Assembly: GCA_017417045.1 (NCBI GenBank)
Contig: JAFPZZ010000037.1
Location: 1-59,450, forward strand
From: Bacillota bacterium
GTDB lineage: Bacteria; Bacillota; Clostridia; Peptostreptococcales; Anaerovoracaceae
Direction of reading: 5' to 3'
Length of the DNA: 59,450 nucleotides
The position numbers and the translations under genes are program-made. Position 1 is the stretch's first letter, and each line of letters starts with the position of its first letter. The notes under the pieces were generated by a model. The model ran no database searches. It saw only the letters and a program-made list of their open reading frames with translations, and had not been told where the DNA came from. This document shows, in pieces, positions 52,877 to 59,450 of the stretch.

Positions 52877-53963
52877 ATGCGCGCTCCATACGATTGATAA
52901 AGAAAACCAATATATAGTACTTAAGCCCTTCTGGGGCAAGCTCGCCTGCATAGGCGTCATACTTGCGGCCTTCCTGGTCGCGATGATAATATGCATACCC
53001 TTCATGAGCATAGGATCAATGATACCTGTGCTGCTCCACGACCCGGTAGACAGCTTCCTGAGCGGACTCGGCGTCCACAGCTGGCTGGTATCCATCTTCA
53101 GCTCCATGCTGCCGAACGTGCTGTACTTCTCGGTGTCTATGGCGGCCTTCGTATTCGGCGTCAACCTTGTCTTCGGTTATCTTGAGGAGGTCGGCTTCCT
53201 GGCCAGGGCGGCTTACCAGTTCGACGGACTGCTCTCTGGCCTGGGGCTCCAGGGCAAGGCCATAGCGCCCATGATCATGGGATTCGGCTGCACCATAGGC
53301 GGCACCTGCGGCACCAGGGTCATGGACAACTGGGGCCAGAGGATGCTCGCGATGGCTGTAGTATGGGCCGTTCCCTGCGGATCGATCTGGGCTATGGTGC
53401 CGGTAGTGTCCGGCATGTTCTTCTCCCCGGCGGGAACGCTGCTCGTCTGCCTTTCGATACTCGCCTACATGGTCCTTATGATGATCATAGTGTCCAAGGT
53501 CTTCGGCAGGACCCTCGCTCCGGAGAGCAGCCGCAGCGGCCTCGTGATGGAGCTTCCGCCCTATCATAAGGCGCACTGGAGGCACATCATCAAGGAGGCA
53601 TTCGTCAAAGCGCTGGGGATCTTCAAGCGCGCCCTCGGCACGGTGACCCTCGTTTCGCTCTTCTTCTGGGGCCTGTCGTTCAGCTCCGCCGGCGACATCA
53701 GCGGTAGCCTTCTCTACCGCATAGGCACCGCGATAGAGCCCGTGACCAGGATATTCGGCCTGGGCTGGCAGTCCTTCATGGCCTTCCTTACGGCGGGATT
53801 CGCCAAGGAGGCCGTGCTCGGCGTGCTGAACGCTATATTCACGGGGCAGGGGAGCATCATGGATATGACTTTCAAGACCGGGACTGTGACCGTGGACAAC
53901 AGCATGCTCGGCATACTCATGAGCTGTTCATGTAGATCGTCGCAGAGATACGGGAAGATCTAA
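52872..53963 (+). pseudogene. FeoB-like ferrous iron permease remnant lacking the GTPase domain
   Basis: About 360 codons of the membrane (Gate) part of a FeoB-like transporter. The frame is open upstream of the first ATG (52983) back to the hairpin at 52871, coding membrane-protein-like sequence (DKENQYIVLKPFWGKLACIG) with no start, so the 5-prime end, including the whole G domain, is gone. The 3-prime end stops abruptly after SMLGILMSC with unrelated residues, before the final helices. The core has GFGCTIGGTCGTR and AVPCGSIWAMVP, where classic FeoB has GFGCNVPA and CSA, so it belongs to a divergent subgroup. No FeoA is present. A short functional permease is unlikely but not excluded. Confidence 0.68.
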
Positions 53964-53977
53964 TAATTGCCGGAACA

Positions 53978-54006
53978 TTGCGCAGACAGATCAAAAAATG
54001 TATAAT
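53978..54006 (+). promoter_or_regulatory. Promoter of the MFS gene
   Basis: TTGCGC (53978-53983), 17-nt spacer, perfect TATAAT (54001-54006), 80 nt before the gene. Confidence 0.65.
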
Positions 54007-54042
54007 AACAGCGGCCTGAATATTCAGGCCGTTGTTTCTTTA
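54007..54042 (+). terminator. Long palindromic hairpin at the start of the MFS transcript
   Basis: A nearly perfect 14-bp palindrome (GCGGCCTGAA / TTCAGGCCGT core) is followed by TTTCTTT. It directly abuts the -10 element, so it may terminate upstream transcription, or be transcribed in part and act on the MFS leader. Confidence 0.6.
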
Positions 54043-54085
54043 AGCAATGCAAGCCTGATTTCCGGGCAAAGTAAGCGAGACGTAT

Positions 54086-55267
54086 ATGACAAAACAGAAC
54101 AAAGACCAGCTCATCGTTTTTATAGGCACCATACTATTCCAGATAGGCGTCGGCATTTATTCCAACGCCGCAGGGACGCTCTTCGCCGCCATGAGGCTCG
54201 CGGAGAATTACCCGGTGTCCTACATGTCCATGTACTACGGGATACGCGGCATAGGCATGGCCGTATTCGCGGTCATAGTGGTGCCGCAGTTCTTCCGGGT
54301 AAACAAGAGGATGTTCCTGGTAGTGGTCGAGATAGTCAGCATAGCGTCCTTTATGGTCTTTCTGCTCGGTACGAGCAGAGCGATATGGATCGCCGCGGCT
54401 GTGCTCGTTGCCTTAGGCTTCTGCTGCCTTGGTATCACCACTCCGTATATTCTCAATCAGTGGATGCCGGAGTTCGCTGGTACCGCCACAGGCGTCGCCA
54501 TGGCCTGCTACGGTGTGGCCGGAGCCATATTCAACCCCCTGGTATCGAGCTGGTCCAAGTCCGGAGGCTGGAAGTCCGCCAATATCAAGATGGCTCTCTT
54601 CACGGCTGTGCTCTGCGCGATAGGCCTGCTTCTGATATTCAGAAAGCCGATCCCTAACGATACCAAGACCTCCGGAGGGCAGAGCGGCCTCAGGGTCGTT
54701 ATAGAAGACAAAAAGCTCTTCGCGCTCGTGACCCTCGGCACCCTCGCGTCAAGCTGCACCTATATGTTCAGCCAGTACATGGGGACCTACGCCACCGACC
54801 TCGGCTACGACCTCGCCGTAGGCGCGACCATGAGCACGCTAAGCAACATCGGAAACATCTTGTGGAAGATCATCTTCGGGGTCGCCTGCGACAAGATAGG
54901 GCCTCATAAGCCCATACTCTTCACCCTGTGGGTCACGGTGCTCACTTTCTGCGGCTTCGCTTTCCTGAACGGGCAGCCGATCGCGCTCTATGCCTCCGCC
55001 TTCCTCTATTCCATGTGCTTCTCCGCCGGAGCCATTGGCTTTTCAAGGCTCTGCATGAGCTCATACGACGTGGAGGGATATAAAAAGTATTCGCCGCTGC
55101 ACAGCAGCATAAACTCCGTGGCGGGAGCGCTCTACTCCTTCTCCGCCGGTCCCATGATAGTGCGCATGGGGAATTACAACTATCTCTTCATAGCCTGCAC
55201 TATCCTGATAGTCATCTCGACCGCGGCCATACTGCAGCTGCTGAAGAGAAAACAAGGGGCGGCCTGA
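54086..55267 (+). CDS. MFS transporter
   Basis: 393-aa, 12-helix carrier. Features include YYGIRGIGMAVFAVIVVP, ALGFCCLGITTPYILNQW and GVAMACYGVAGAIFNPLVSSW, a pattern near the OFA/monocarboxylate-type MFS group, and a central cytosolic loop of charged residues around position 190-210. The Shine-Dalgarno is weak. Stands alone between its own promoter and the T-box promoter. Substrate unknown. Confidence 0.85.
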   Translation: MTKQNKDQLIVFIGTILFQIGVGIYSNAAGTLFAAMRLAENYPVSYMSMYYGIRGIGMAVFAVIVVPQFFRVNKRMFLVVVEIVSIASFMVFLLGTSRAIWIAAAVLVALGFCCLGITTPYILNQWMPEFAGTATGVAMACYGVAGAIFNPLVSSWSKSGGWKSANIKMALFTAVLCAIGLLLIFRKPIPNDTKTSGGQSGLRVVIEDKKLFALVTLGTLASSCTYMFSQYMGTYATDLGYDLAVGATMSTLSNIGNILWKIIFGVACDKIGPHKPILFTLWVTVLTFCGFAFLNGQPIALYASAFLYSMCFSAGAIGFSRLCMSSYDVEGYKKYSPLHSSINSVAGALYSFSAGPMIVRMGNYNYLFIACTILIVISTAAILQLLKRKQGAA

Positions 55268-55284
55268 GGCACGGCCATGGGACC

Positions 55285-55320
55285 TCGCTGCGGCATCAGC
55301 TCTCTGGCTGCGGTTTTTTT
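55285..55320 (+). terminator. Probable terminator of the MFS gene
   Basis: A weak hairpin (CAGC/GCTG core) before GCGG and an uninterrupted T8 tract (55313-55320). Confidence 0.45.
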
Positions 55321-55349
55321 TGGGCACAGCCTGAAGCGTTTAAAAATCA

Positions 55350-55378
55350 TTGACCCTGTGAGCCTTTTGTGCTATATT
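55350..55378 (+). promoter_or_regulatory. Promoter of the thrS T-box leader
   Basis: TTGACC (55350-55355), 17-nt spacer, TATATT (55373-55378). Expected start about 55385. Confidence 0.85.
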
Positions 55379-55393
55379 ACGCGTATATTTGCA

Positions 55394-55702
55394 ATATAAG
55401 GCTGTGAAAAGGACGCCTGCGTTCGGAAACCTCAGAGAGGTCCCTCTTGGCTGGAAGGGGACCGGCGGAAGGACGCAAATGGCCACCACCTTGGAGCTGC
55501 CCGCCGAAGCGCCTTGAAAGGGCCGCGGCGCCGCATTTTGGGACATCTCCCGCGGCGAACGCTTCTCCTTCTTTGCGTCTAGACCGGGACGGGACCTCCC
55601 GTTACAGAGGGATAGAGCGACGGACGGAGATACCGGCCGTAAGCAGGGTGGAACCGTGGAATTCCGAAAGAATCTCACCCCTGTAAACAAGGGGTGTTTT
55701 TT
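55394..55702 (+). promoter_or_regulatory. T-box riboswitch controlling thrS
   Basis: Long leader with T-box landmarks: stem I with the distal AGAGAG / GGCTGGAAG elements, a specifier-loop region GGCCACCACCTTGG in which ACC (Thr codon, 55485-55487 or 55488-55490) occurs, the T-box sequence CAGGGTGGAACCGTG (55643-55657) that pairs with uncharged tRNA, and the competing terminator. Uncharged threonyl-tRNA should promote read-through into thrS. Confidence 0.93.
55676..55702 (+). terminator. T-box intrinsic terminator
   Basis: CACCCCT (55676-55682) pairs with AGGGGTG (55690-55696), followed by T6. The left arm can alternatively join the antiterminator. Confidence 0.92.
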
Positions 55703-55770
55703 ATTTGCCCCGAAGGCTCAGCCCGGGCGGAGACTAGCGCCTGAGGCGTAATTCACGGAGGAAAAACGAA

Positions 55771-57522
55771 ATGTCTGAAGAAAACAAGTACACGTTCGAG
55801 AACGAAGAGTACCGCCATACCTATTGGCACAGCTGCTCCCACATCATGGCTCAGGCCATAAAGCGCCTCTGGCCGGAAGTCAAGCTCGCCATCGGTCCTT
55901 CCATCAAGGAGGGCTGGTACTACGATATGCTCGCGCCGTTTGCTTTCACGCCGGAGCATATGGAAAAGATCGAAGAAGAGATGAGAAAGATCTGCAAGGA
56001 GAAGCTCGCCATCGAGCGCTTCGAGCTGCCCAGGGAAGAGGCCCTTAAGCTCATGGCAGACGAGCCCTTCAAGATCGAGCTCATAAACGACCTTCCCGAG
56101 GGCGAGGCCATCTCTTTCTATAAGCAGGGCGAGTTCACCGATCTCTGCGCAGGCCCGCATCTCGACAGCACCGGCCGCGTAAAGGGCAACGCCCTCAAGC
56201 TGCTCACCTGCAATTCCGCCTACTGGAGGGGAGATTCGAACCGCGAGACTCTGCAGAGGATCTACGGTATAGCCTTCCCCAAGAAGGATGAGCTCGACGC
56301 CTATCTCGAGAGGATAGAAGAGGCCAAGAGAAGGGACCACAGAAAGCTCGGCAAGGAGCTCGAGCTCTTCGCCTTCAGGGACGAGGCCCCCGGCTTCCCG
56401 TTCTACCTGCCCAAGGGCATGGTGCTCCGCAACGGCCTCATCGACTACTGGAGGCAGCTCCACAAGAAGTGGGACTACGTCGAGATCATGACCCCGCAGA
56501 TCATGAAGCGCACCCTCTGGGAGACTTCCGGTCACTGGGATCACTACAAGGACAACATGTACACCACGGTCATCGAGGATGAAGACTACGCCATCAAGCC
56601 GATGAACTGCCCGGGATCCATACTGGTCTACCAGACTGCTCCCAGGAGCTACAAGGACCTCCCGCTGCGCTACGGCGAGCTCGGAATCGTTCACAGGCAC
56701 GAGCTTTCCGGCGCCCTGCACGGAATGTTCAGGGTCAGGTGCTTCACCCAGGACGACGCGCACATCCTGCTCGCCAAGGAGCAGATCCAGGACGAGGTAG
56801 TGCGCATCACCAAGCTGATCGACGAGGTCTACAACGTATTCGGCCTGCCCTACAAGATCGTTCTCTCGACCATGCCCGACGACCATATCGGCACCAGGGA
56901 GGACTGGGAGAAGGCTGAGAACGCCCTCGCGGACGCGATCACGTCCATAGGCAAGACCTACGAGATCAACCCGGGCGACGGCGCCTTCTACGGGCCTAAG
57001 CTCGACTTCCACGTCACCGACTGCCTCGGAAGGGTATGGCAGTGCGGAACCATCCAGCTCGATTATCAGCTGCCCGGAAGGTTCGATCTCGAATACGTCG
57101 ACGCGAACGGCGAGAAGCAGACTCCCGTCATGATACACAGGGTCGTATACGGCTCCATCGAGCGCTTCATCGGAGTCATCACCGAGCACTTCGCGGGAGC
57201 TTTCCCGACCTGGCTCGCCCCGGTGCAGGTAAAGATACTGCCCGTCACCGACAGGGCCCTCGAATACGCCAATGGAATCAAGGCTGAGCTCGACGAGAAG
57301 GGCTACAGGGTAGAGGTCGACGACCGCAGCGAAAAGATCGGCAAGAAGATACGCGACGGCCAGATGCAGAAGATCCCATACATGCTCATCGTGGGCGACA
57401 GGGACATCGAGAACGCGACCGTCTCCCCGAGGCACAGGGCCGAGGGCGACCTCGGCGCGATGAGCCTCGCGGACTTCGAGGCGCTGCTAGCCGACGTGGT
57501 CGGAAACAAGCTGCTCAAGTAA
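55771..57522 (+). CDS. thrS: Threonyl-tRNA synthetase lacking the TGS domain
   Basis: Class IIa synthetase. It begins directly with the editing (N2/SAD) domain: HTYWHSCSHIMAQAIKRLWP, and later HxxxH and CAGPHL. The catalytic core has motif 2 ELSGALHGMFRVRCFTQDDAHI and the zinc Cys in KPMNCPG; the C-terminus is the anticodon domain. At 583 aa it is about 60 aa shorter than standard ThrS, because the N-terminal TGS domain is absent; this is not a truncation, as the ATG has GGAGG upstream and the T-box precedes it. Regulated by the T-box. Confidence 0.97.
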   Translation: MSEENKYTFENEEYRHTYWHSCSHIMAQAIKRLWPEVKLAIGPSIKEGWYYDMLAPFAFTPEHMEKIEEEMRKICKEKLAIERFELPREEALKLMADEPFKIELINDLPEGEAISFYKQGEFTDLCAGPHLDSTGRVKGNALKLLTCNSAYWRGDSNRETLQRIYGIAFPKKDELDAYLERIEEAKRRDHRKLGKELELFAFRDEAPGFPFYLPKGMVLRNGLIDYWRQLHKKWDYVEIMTPQIMKRTLWETSGHWDHYKDNMYTTVIEDEDYAIKPMNCPGSILVYQTAPRSYKDLPLRYGELGIVHRHELSGALHGMFRVRCFTQDDAHILLAKEQIQDEVVRITKLIDEVYNVFGLPYKIVLSTMPDDHIGTREDWEKAENALADAITSIGKTYEINPGDGAFYGPKLDFHVTDCLGRVWQCGTIQLDYQLPGRFDLEYVDANGEKQTPVMIHRVVYGSIERFIGVITEHFAGAFPTWLAPVQVKILPVTDRALEYANGIKAELDEKGYRVEVDDRSEKIGKKIRDGQMQKIPYMLIVGDRDIENATVSPRHRAEGDLGAMSLADFEALLADVVGNKLLK

Positions 57523-57544
57523 TTTGATAAGTTCTTATGAGAAA

Positions 57545-57569
57545 GACGCTCCGCTCGGGGCGTCTTTTT
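57545..57569 (+). terminator. Terminator of thrS
   Basis: GACGCTCC pairs with GGGGCGTC (one wobble) around GCTC, then TTTTT. First hairpin of a tandem pair. Confidence 0.88.
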
Positions 57570-57610
57570 GTCTGGGTAAGACCCCGCTTTTTTGCGCCGG
57601 GTCTTATTTT
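57570..57610 (+). repeat. Terminator-associated repeat, copy 3
   Basis: GTCTGGGTAAGACCCCGC leads, then a T6 insertion in the loop and GCGCCGGGTCTTATTTT. Stem AAGACCC/GGGTCTT with inner CGC/GCG. It repeats copies 1 and 2 in sequence and placement. Confidence 0.78.
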
Positions 57611-57696
57611 GTGTTTGGAAGACCCCGGATAGCGGCCCTTATTCAAAAAACGATAGGTCCATATGGATTTGATAAGCGTGTGTACGCTGCCAATAA

Positions 57697-57702
57697 TTGA
57701 CA
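57697..57702 (+). promoter_or_regulatory. -35 element upstream of the Tad locus
   Basis: Perfect TTGACA. The -10 is unclear: TAACTT at 17-nt spacing (57720-57725) or TATAAC (57725-57730) at 22. Either puts transcription within a few bases of ATG 57735, which has no Shine-Dalgarno, so the message may be leaderless. Confidence 0.45.
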
Positions 57703-57734
57703 TTTGCGATCAAATATGGTAACTTATAACAGCA

Positions 57735-58562
57735 ATGGAAAGTATTGATCTGTATTTTGAAAAGGAAAGATACGGAAGGATGATGCTCAGGGCTCTGGGA
57801 GAAAAGCTTCCGGAGCTCAGGCTCAGTCTTAGCGACCGCGCGGAAGGAGCTCAGCTCTGCTTCGAGGGCTTTCCTTCGGTCAGCGAGGTGACAGCCGCTA
57901 TAGACTGCCTGGGGCCGGACAGCAGGTCCAGCTCGGCGCAGCCTGCCGACAGGAGGAGATGCGAGGTGACGCTGTTCTGCGCCTGCCTCGGGGGCTGCGG
58001 GCTGACCACTGTGTCCACGCTTTACGCCATGCTGCTGTCGAGGCTGCAGGGCAGGAGGGTTATGCTGCTCAGCTTCGGACTCTTCGCCCCGGAGGGACAG
58101 GGGCAGCTGTGTTACAGACTCCTCAGCGGAAGGGGCGATCCAGCCAGCGTCATCGAGAGGAAACTCATGAGAGATGAGTACGGCGTCTTCAGGGCTTCGG
58201 GAAGACTTGCCTTCAACAGCTTGAGGGATCTGAGCGAGCAGGAGGCAGCGGAGCTCTTTTCAAGGCTCGCGGAGAGCGGCCTTTTCACGGATATAGTCGC
58301 AGAGCTCCCGGCGGGCTGCGGCTTCCTGGGGACGGTCCTTTCCCTTGCCGAGCGGGCTGTCCTGCTCGACGACTACAGGAGGCCCGAAAGCCCGGAGCAG
58401 CTCGTCTTCGCCGAAGAATTCGCAAGGATGAGGGAAGGCCTGAGCACTGCCGCGTTCTGCCCTGCCTACGACGGAAACGCGGCGGATATGGACATACACG
58501 GGCAGCTCGGCACTCAGATAAGGAGGGCGCTCATGTCCGGAGCCGGAGCAGCGAATGCTTGA
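57735..58562 (+). CDS. tadZ: TadZ/CpaE-like atypical ParA-family protein
   Basis: 275 aa. A receiver-like N-terminal part (1-75) is followed by a MinD/ParA-like domain whose P-loop reads GGCGLTTVSTLYA: the signature Lys expected in deviant Walker A (KGGxGKT) is missing, as in several TadZ proteins. TadZ places the Tad pilus machine at the cell pole. It overlaps tadA by 8 nt, the usual order in Tad loci. The DNA-level start lacks a Shine-Dalgarno. Confidence 0.78.
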   Translation: MESIDLYFEKERYGRMMLRALGEKLPELRLSLSDRAEGAQLCFEGFPSVSEVTAAIDCLGPDSRSSSAQPADRRRCEVTLFCACLGGCGLTTVSTLYAMLLSRLQGRRVMLLSFGLFAPEGQGQLCYRLLSGRGDPASVIERKLMRDEYGVFRASGRLAFNSLRDLSEQEAAELFSRLAESGLFTDIVAELPAGCGFLGTVLSLAERAVLLDDYRRPESPEQLVFAEEFARMREGLSTAAFCPAYDGNAADMDIHGQLGTQIRRALMSGAGAANA

Positions 58563-59450
58563 CCCCGTCTTCAGCTCAGGGCCCTCGGTCGAGGCCCTGG
58601 CTGCAGGGCTCAGGCAGCGAATGAACAGGGAGGGCAGGGAGCTCTCCGATGAGGAAGTCATGCAGCTGTGCGAGGATGCGGTGCTCTCCGATCCAAGCTG
58701 CCTGCGCGCGGGCTTCGCAAGGAAGGCGGAGCTGGCCGGCCTCATTTTCGCGACGCTCAGGTGCGAGCTCGAGATACTCCAGCAGTTCGCCGACGATCCG
58801 GAGGTAACGGAGATAATGGTGAACGGCTGCGACGGCATATTCATAGAGAGGGGAAGGGAGAGCTTTAAGGCCGATTTCAACTTCGAGAGCAGCGCAAGGC
58901 TCGAGCAGGTCATTCGCAGGCTTGCGGCAAGGGTCGGAAGGGAGATAAACGATCTCAATCCTATCGTAGACGCCCGGCTTTCGGATGGTTCGAGAGTCAA
59001 CGCGGTGCACTCCAACATAGCCATAGGCGGCCCTGTCCTCACCATAAGAAAGTTCACCCTGAGCAGACTCACTATGGACGAGCTCGTGGAGAAGGGAGAT
59101 ATCAGCTCGGAGGCGGCGGCGCTGCTCTGCCTGCTCGTTGAATGCGGCTACAATATCTTCGTCTGCGGAGGGACGAGCTCGGGAAAGACGACCTTTTTGA
59201 ACGTTCTCTCGGACTATATACCGCCCCGCGAGAGGGTGATAGTCATAGAGGACTCCGCGGAGCTCAAGATAAGGAACCACGAGAATCTCGTGAGGCTCGA
59301 GGCGAAGAGCGCGAACGCTCAGGGAAAGGGCGCGGTCAGCATCAGGGACCTGATCAGATCCAGCCTCAGGATGAGGCCCGACCGCATAATCGTAGGAGAG
59401 GTCAGGGGAGCGGAGGTCATAGACATGCTTGCAGCGATGAGTACAGGTCA
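58555..59450 (+). CDS. tadA: Tad secretion ATPase TadA/CpaF (3-prime end beyond the window)
   Basis: Translated by eye from ATG 58555 to the window edge, 298 codons and still open. It is a secretion ATPase powering Flp/Tad pilus assembly. Seen: the N-terminal region with EITEIMVNG-like DPEVTEIMVNG, DARLSDGSRVNAV, GGPVLTIRKF, Walker A GGTSSGKTT, and RPDRIIVGEVRG with the Asp/Glu boxes. Length so far agrees with the family, which usually ends near 380-450 aa. Downstream tadB/tadC and flp are expected past the edge. Confidence 0.93.
   Translation, partial: MLDPVFSSGPSVEALAAGLRQRMNREGRELSDEEVMQLCEDAVLSDPSCLRAGFARKAELAGLIFATLRCELEILQQFADDPEVTEIMVNGCDGIFIERGRESFKADFNFESSARLEQVIRRLAARVGREINDLNPIVDARLSDGSRVNAVHSNIAIGGPVLTIRKFTLSRLTMDELVEKGDISSEAAALLCLLVECGYNIFVCGGTSSGKTTFLNVLSDYIPPRERVIVIEDSAELKIRNHENLVRLEAKSANAQGKGAVSIRDLIRSSLRMRPDRIIVGEVRGAEVIDMLAAMSTG

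Noticed and set aside
55753..57435. 560-codon open frame antisense to thrS
   Set aside because: Codon-bias shadow of a clear synthetase gene; no recognisable domain. The same applies to 46907-48448, 49114-50370 and 28106-29266 on the minus strand.

Overview
The window reads as a chromosome segment of a GC-rich anaerobic Bacillota, most likely class Clostridia. Support comes from an HrcA/CIRCE-controlled hrcA-grpE-dnaK-dnaJ operon, a threonyl T-box leader, a one-chain glycyl-tRNA synthetase, a two-subunit iron-sulfur serine dehydratase, many peptidases and the block rpsU-phoH-ybeY-era-recO. Codon use in the backbone is peculiar: GC-rich, yet full of AGG (Arg) and ATA (Ile). Two blocks depart from it and look acquired: about 2.2-11.1 kb and about 36.1-38.8 kb. 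No CRISPR array, insertion sequence, integrase, rRNA or intact tRNA was seen.

Layout. 0-2 kb: an S9 peptidase with a strong terminator. 2.2-11.1 kb: a catabolic island of a LysR regulator, a DctPQM TRAP importer, an argininosuccinate-lyase-like enzyme, an MFS carrier and a converging double-nitrilase protein. 11.3-18.6 kb: peptidase T, CBS-regulated pyrophosphatase, an orphan PTS EIIC, sdaAB-sdaAA behind a probable structured leader RNA, and a histidine phosphatase. 18.7-20.0 kb: four 4-nt-overlapping genes for pilin-like membrane proteins. 20-22.6 kb: pseudouridine catabolism (psuG, psuK) around a YkvA-like gene and a palindromic MITE-like element. 22.7-27.8 kb: the heat-shock operon. 27.9-30.6 kb: a dehydrogenase and an M23 peptidase. 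30.6-34.6 kb: a compact three-gene signalling operon (PP2C phosphatase fused to an RsbW-like kinase, a SpoT/MESH1-like HD protein, and a STAS domain fused to an APH-like kinase). 34.6-38.8 kb: a leader RNA, methyltransferase, ECF S component, then a TetR-led foreign-looking block. 38.9-46.5 kb: M20 hydrolase, mtaB, a GNAT-HIT fused frame, rpsU, phoH, ybeY, era, recO. 46.5-52.8 kb: an 11-residue-repeat UBA protein, glyS, M18 peptidase, a PNPOx-TerD fusion, DJ-1 protein, small Cys-rich protein. 52.9-57.5 kb: a FeoB remnant, MFS, T-box and thrS. 57.7-59.45 kb: start of a Tad pilus locus (tadZ, tadA, the latter cut by the window edge).

How it fits together. The cell looks like an amino-acid and peptide fermenter: several peptidases, serine dehydratase, an importer for an organic acid with a C-N lyase and a C-N hydrolase. 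The best candidates for undescribed biology are the 30.6-34.6 kb phosphatase/kinase/HD/STAS-kinase operon, the 3.3-11.0 kb island whose hydrolase pairs a Cys-less nitrilase domain with an intact one, the PNPOx-TerD fusion, and the approximately 160-nt leader RNA before sdaAB. All functional statements are inferred from sequence reading; no database search was run.
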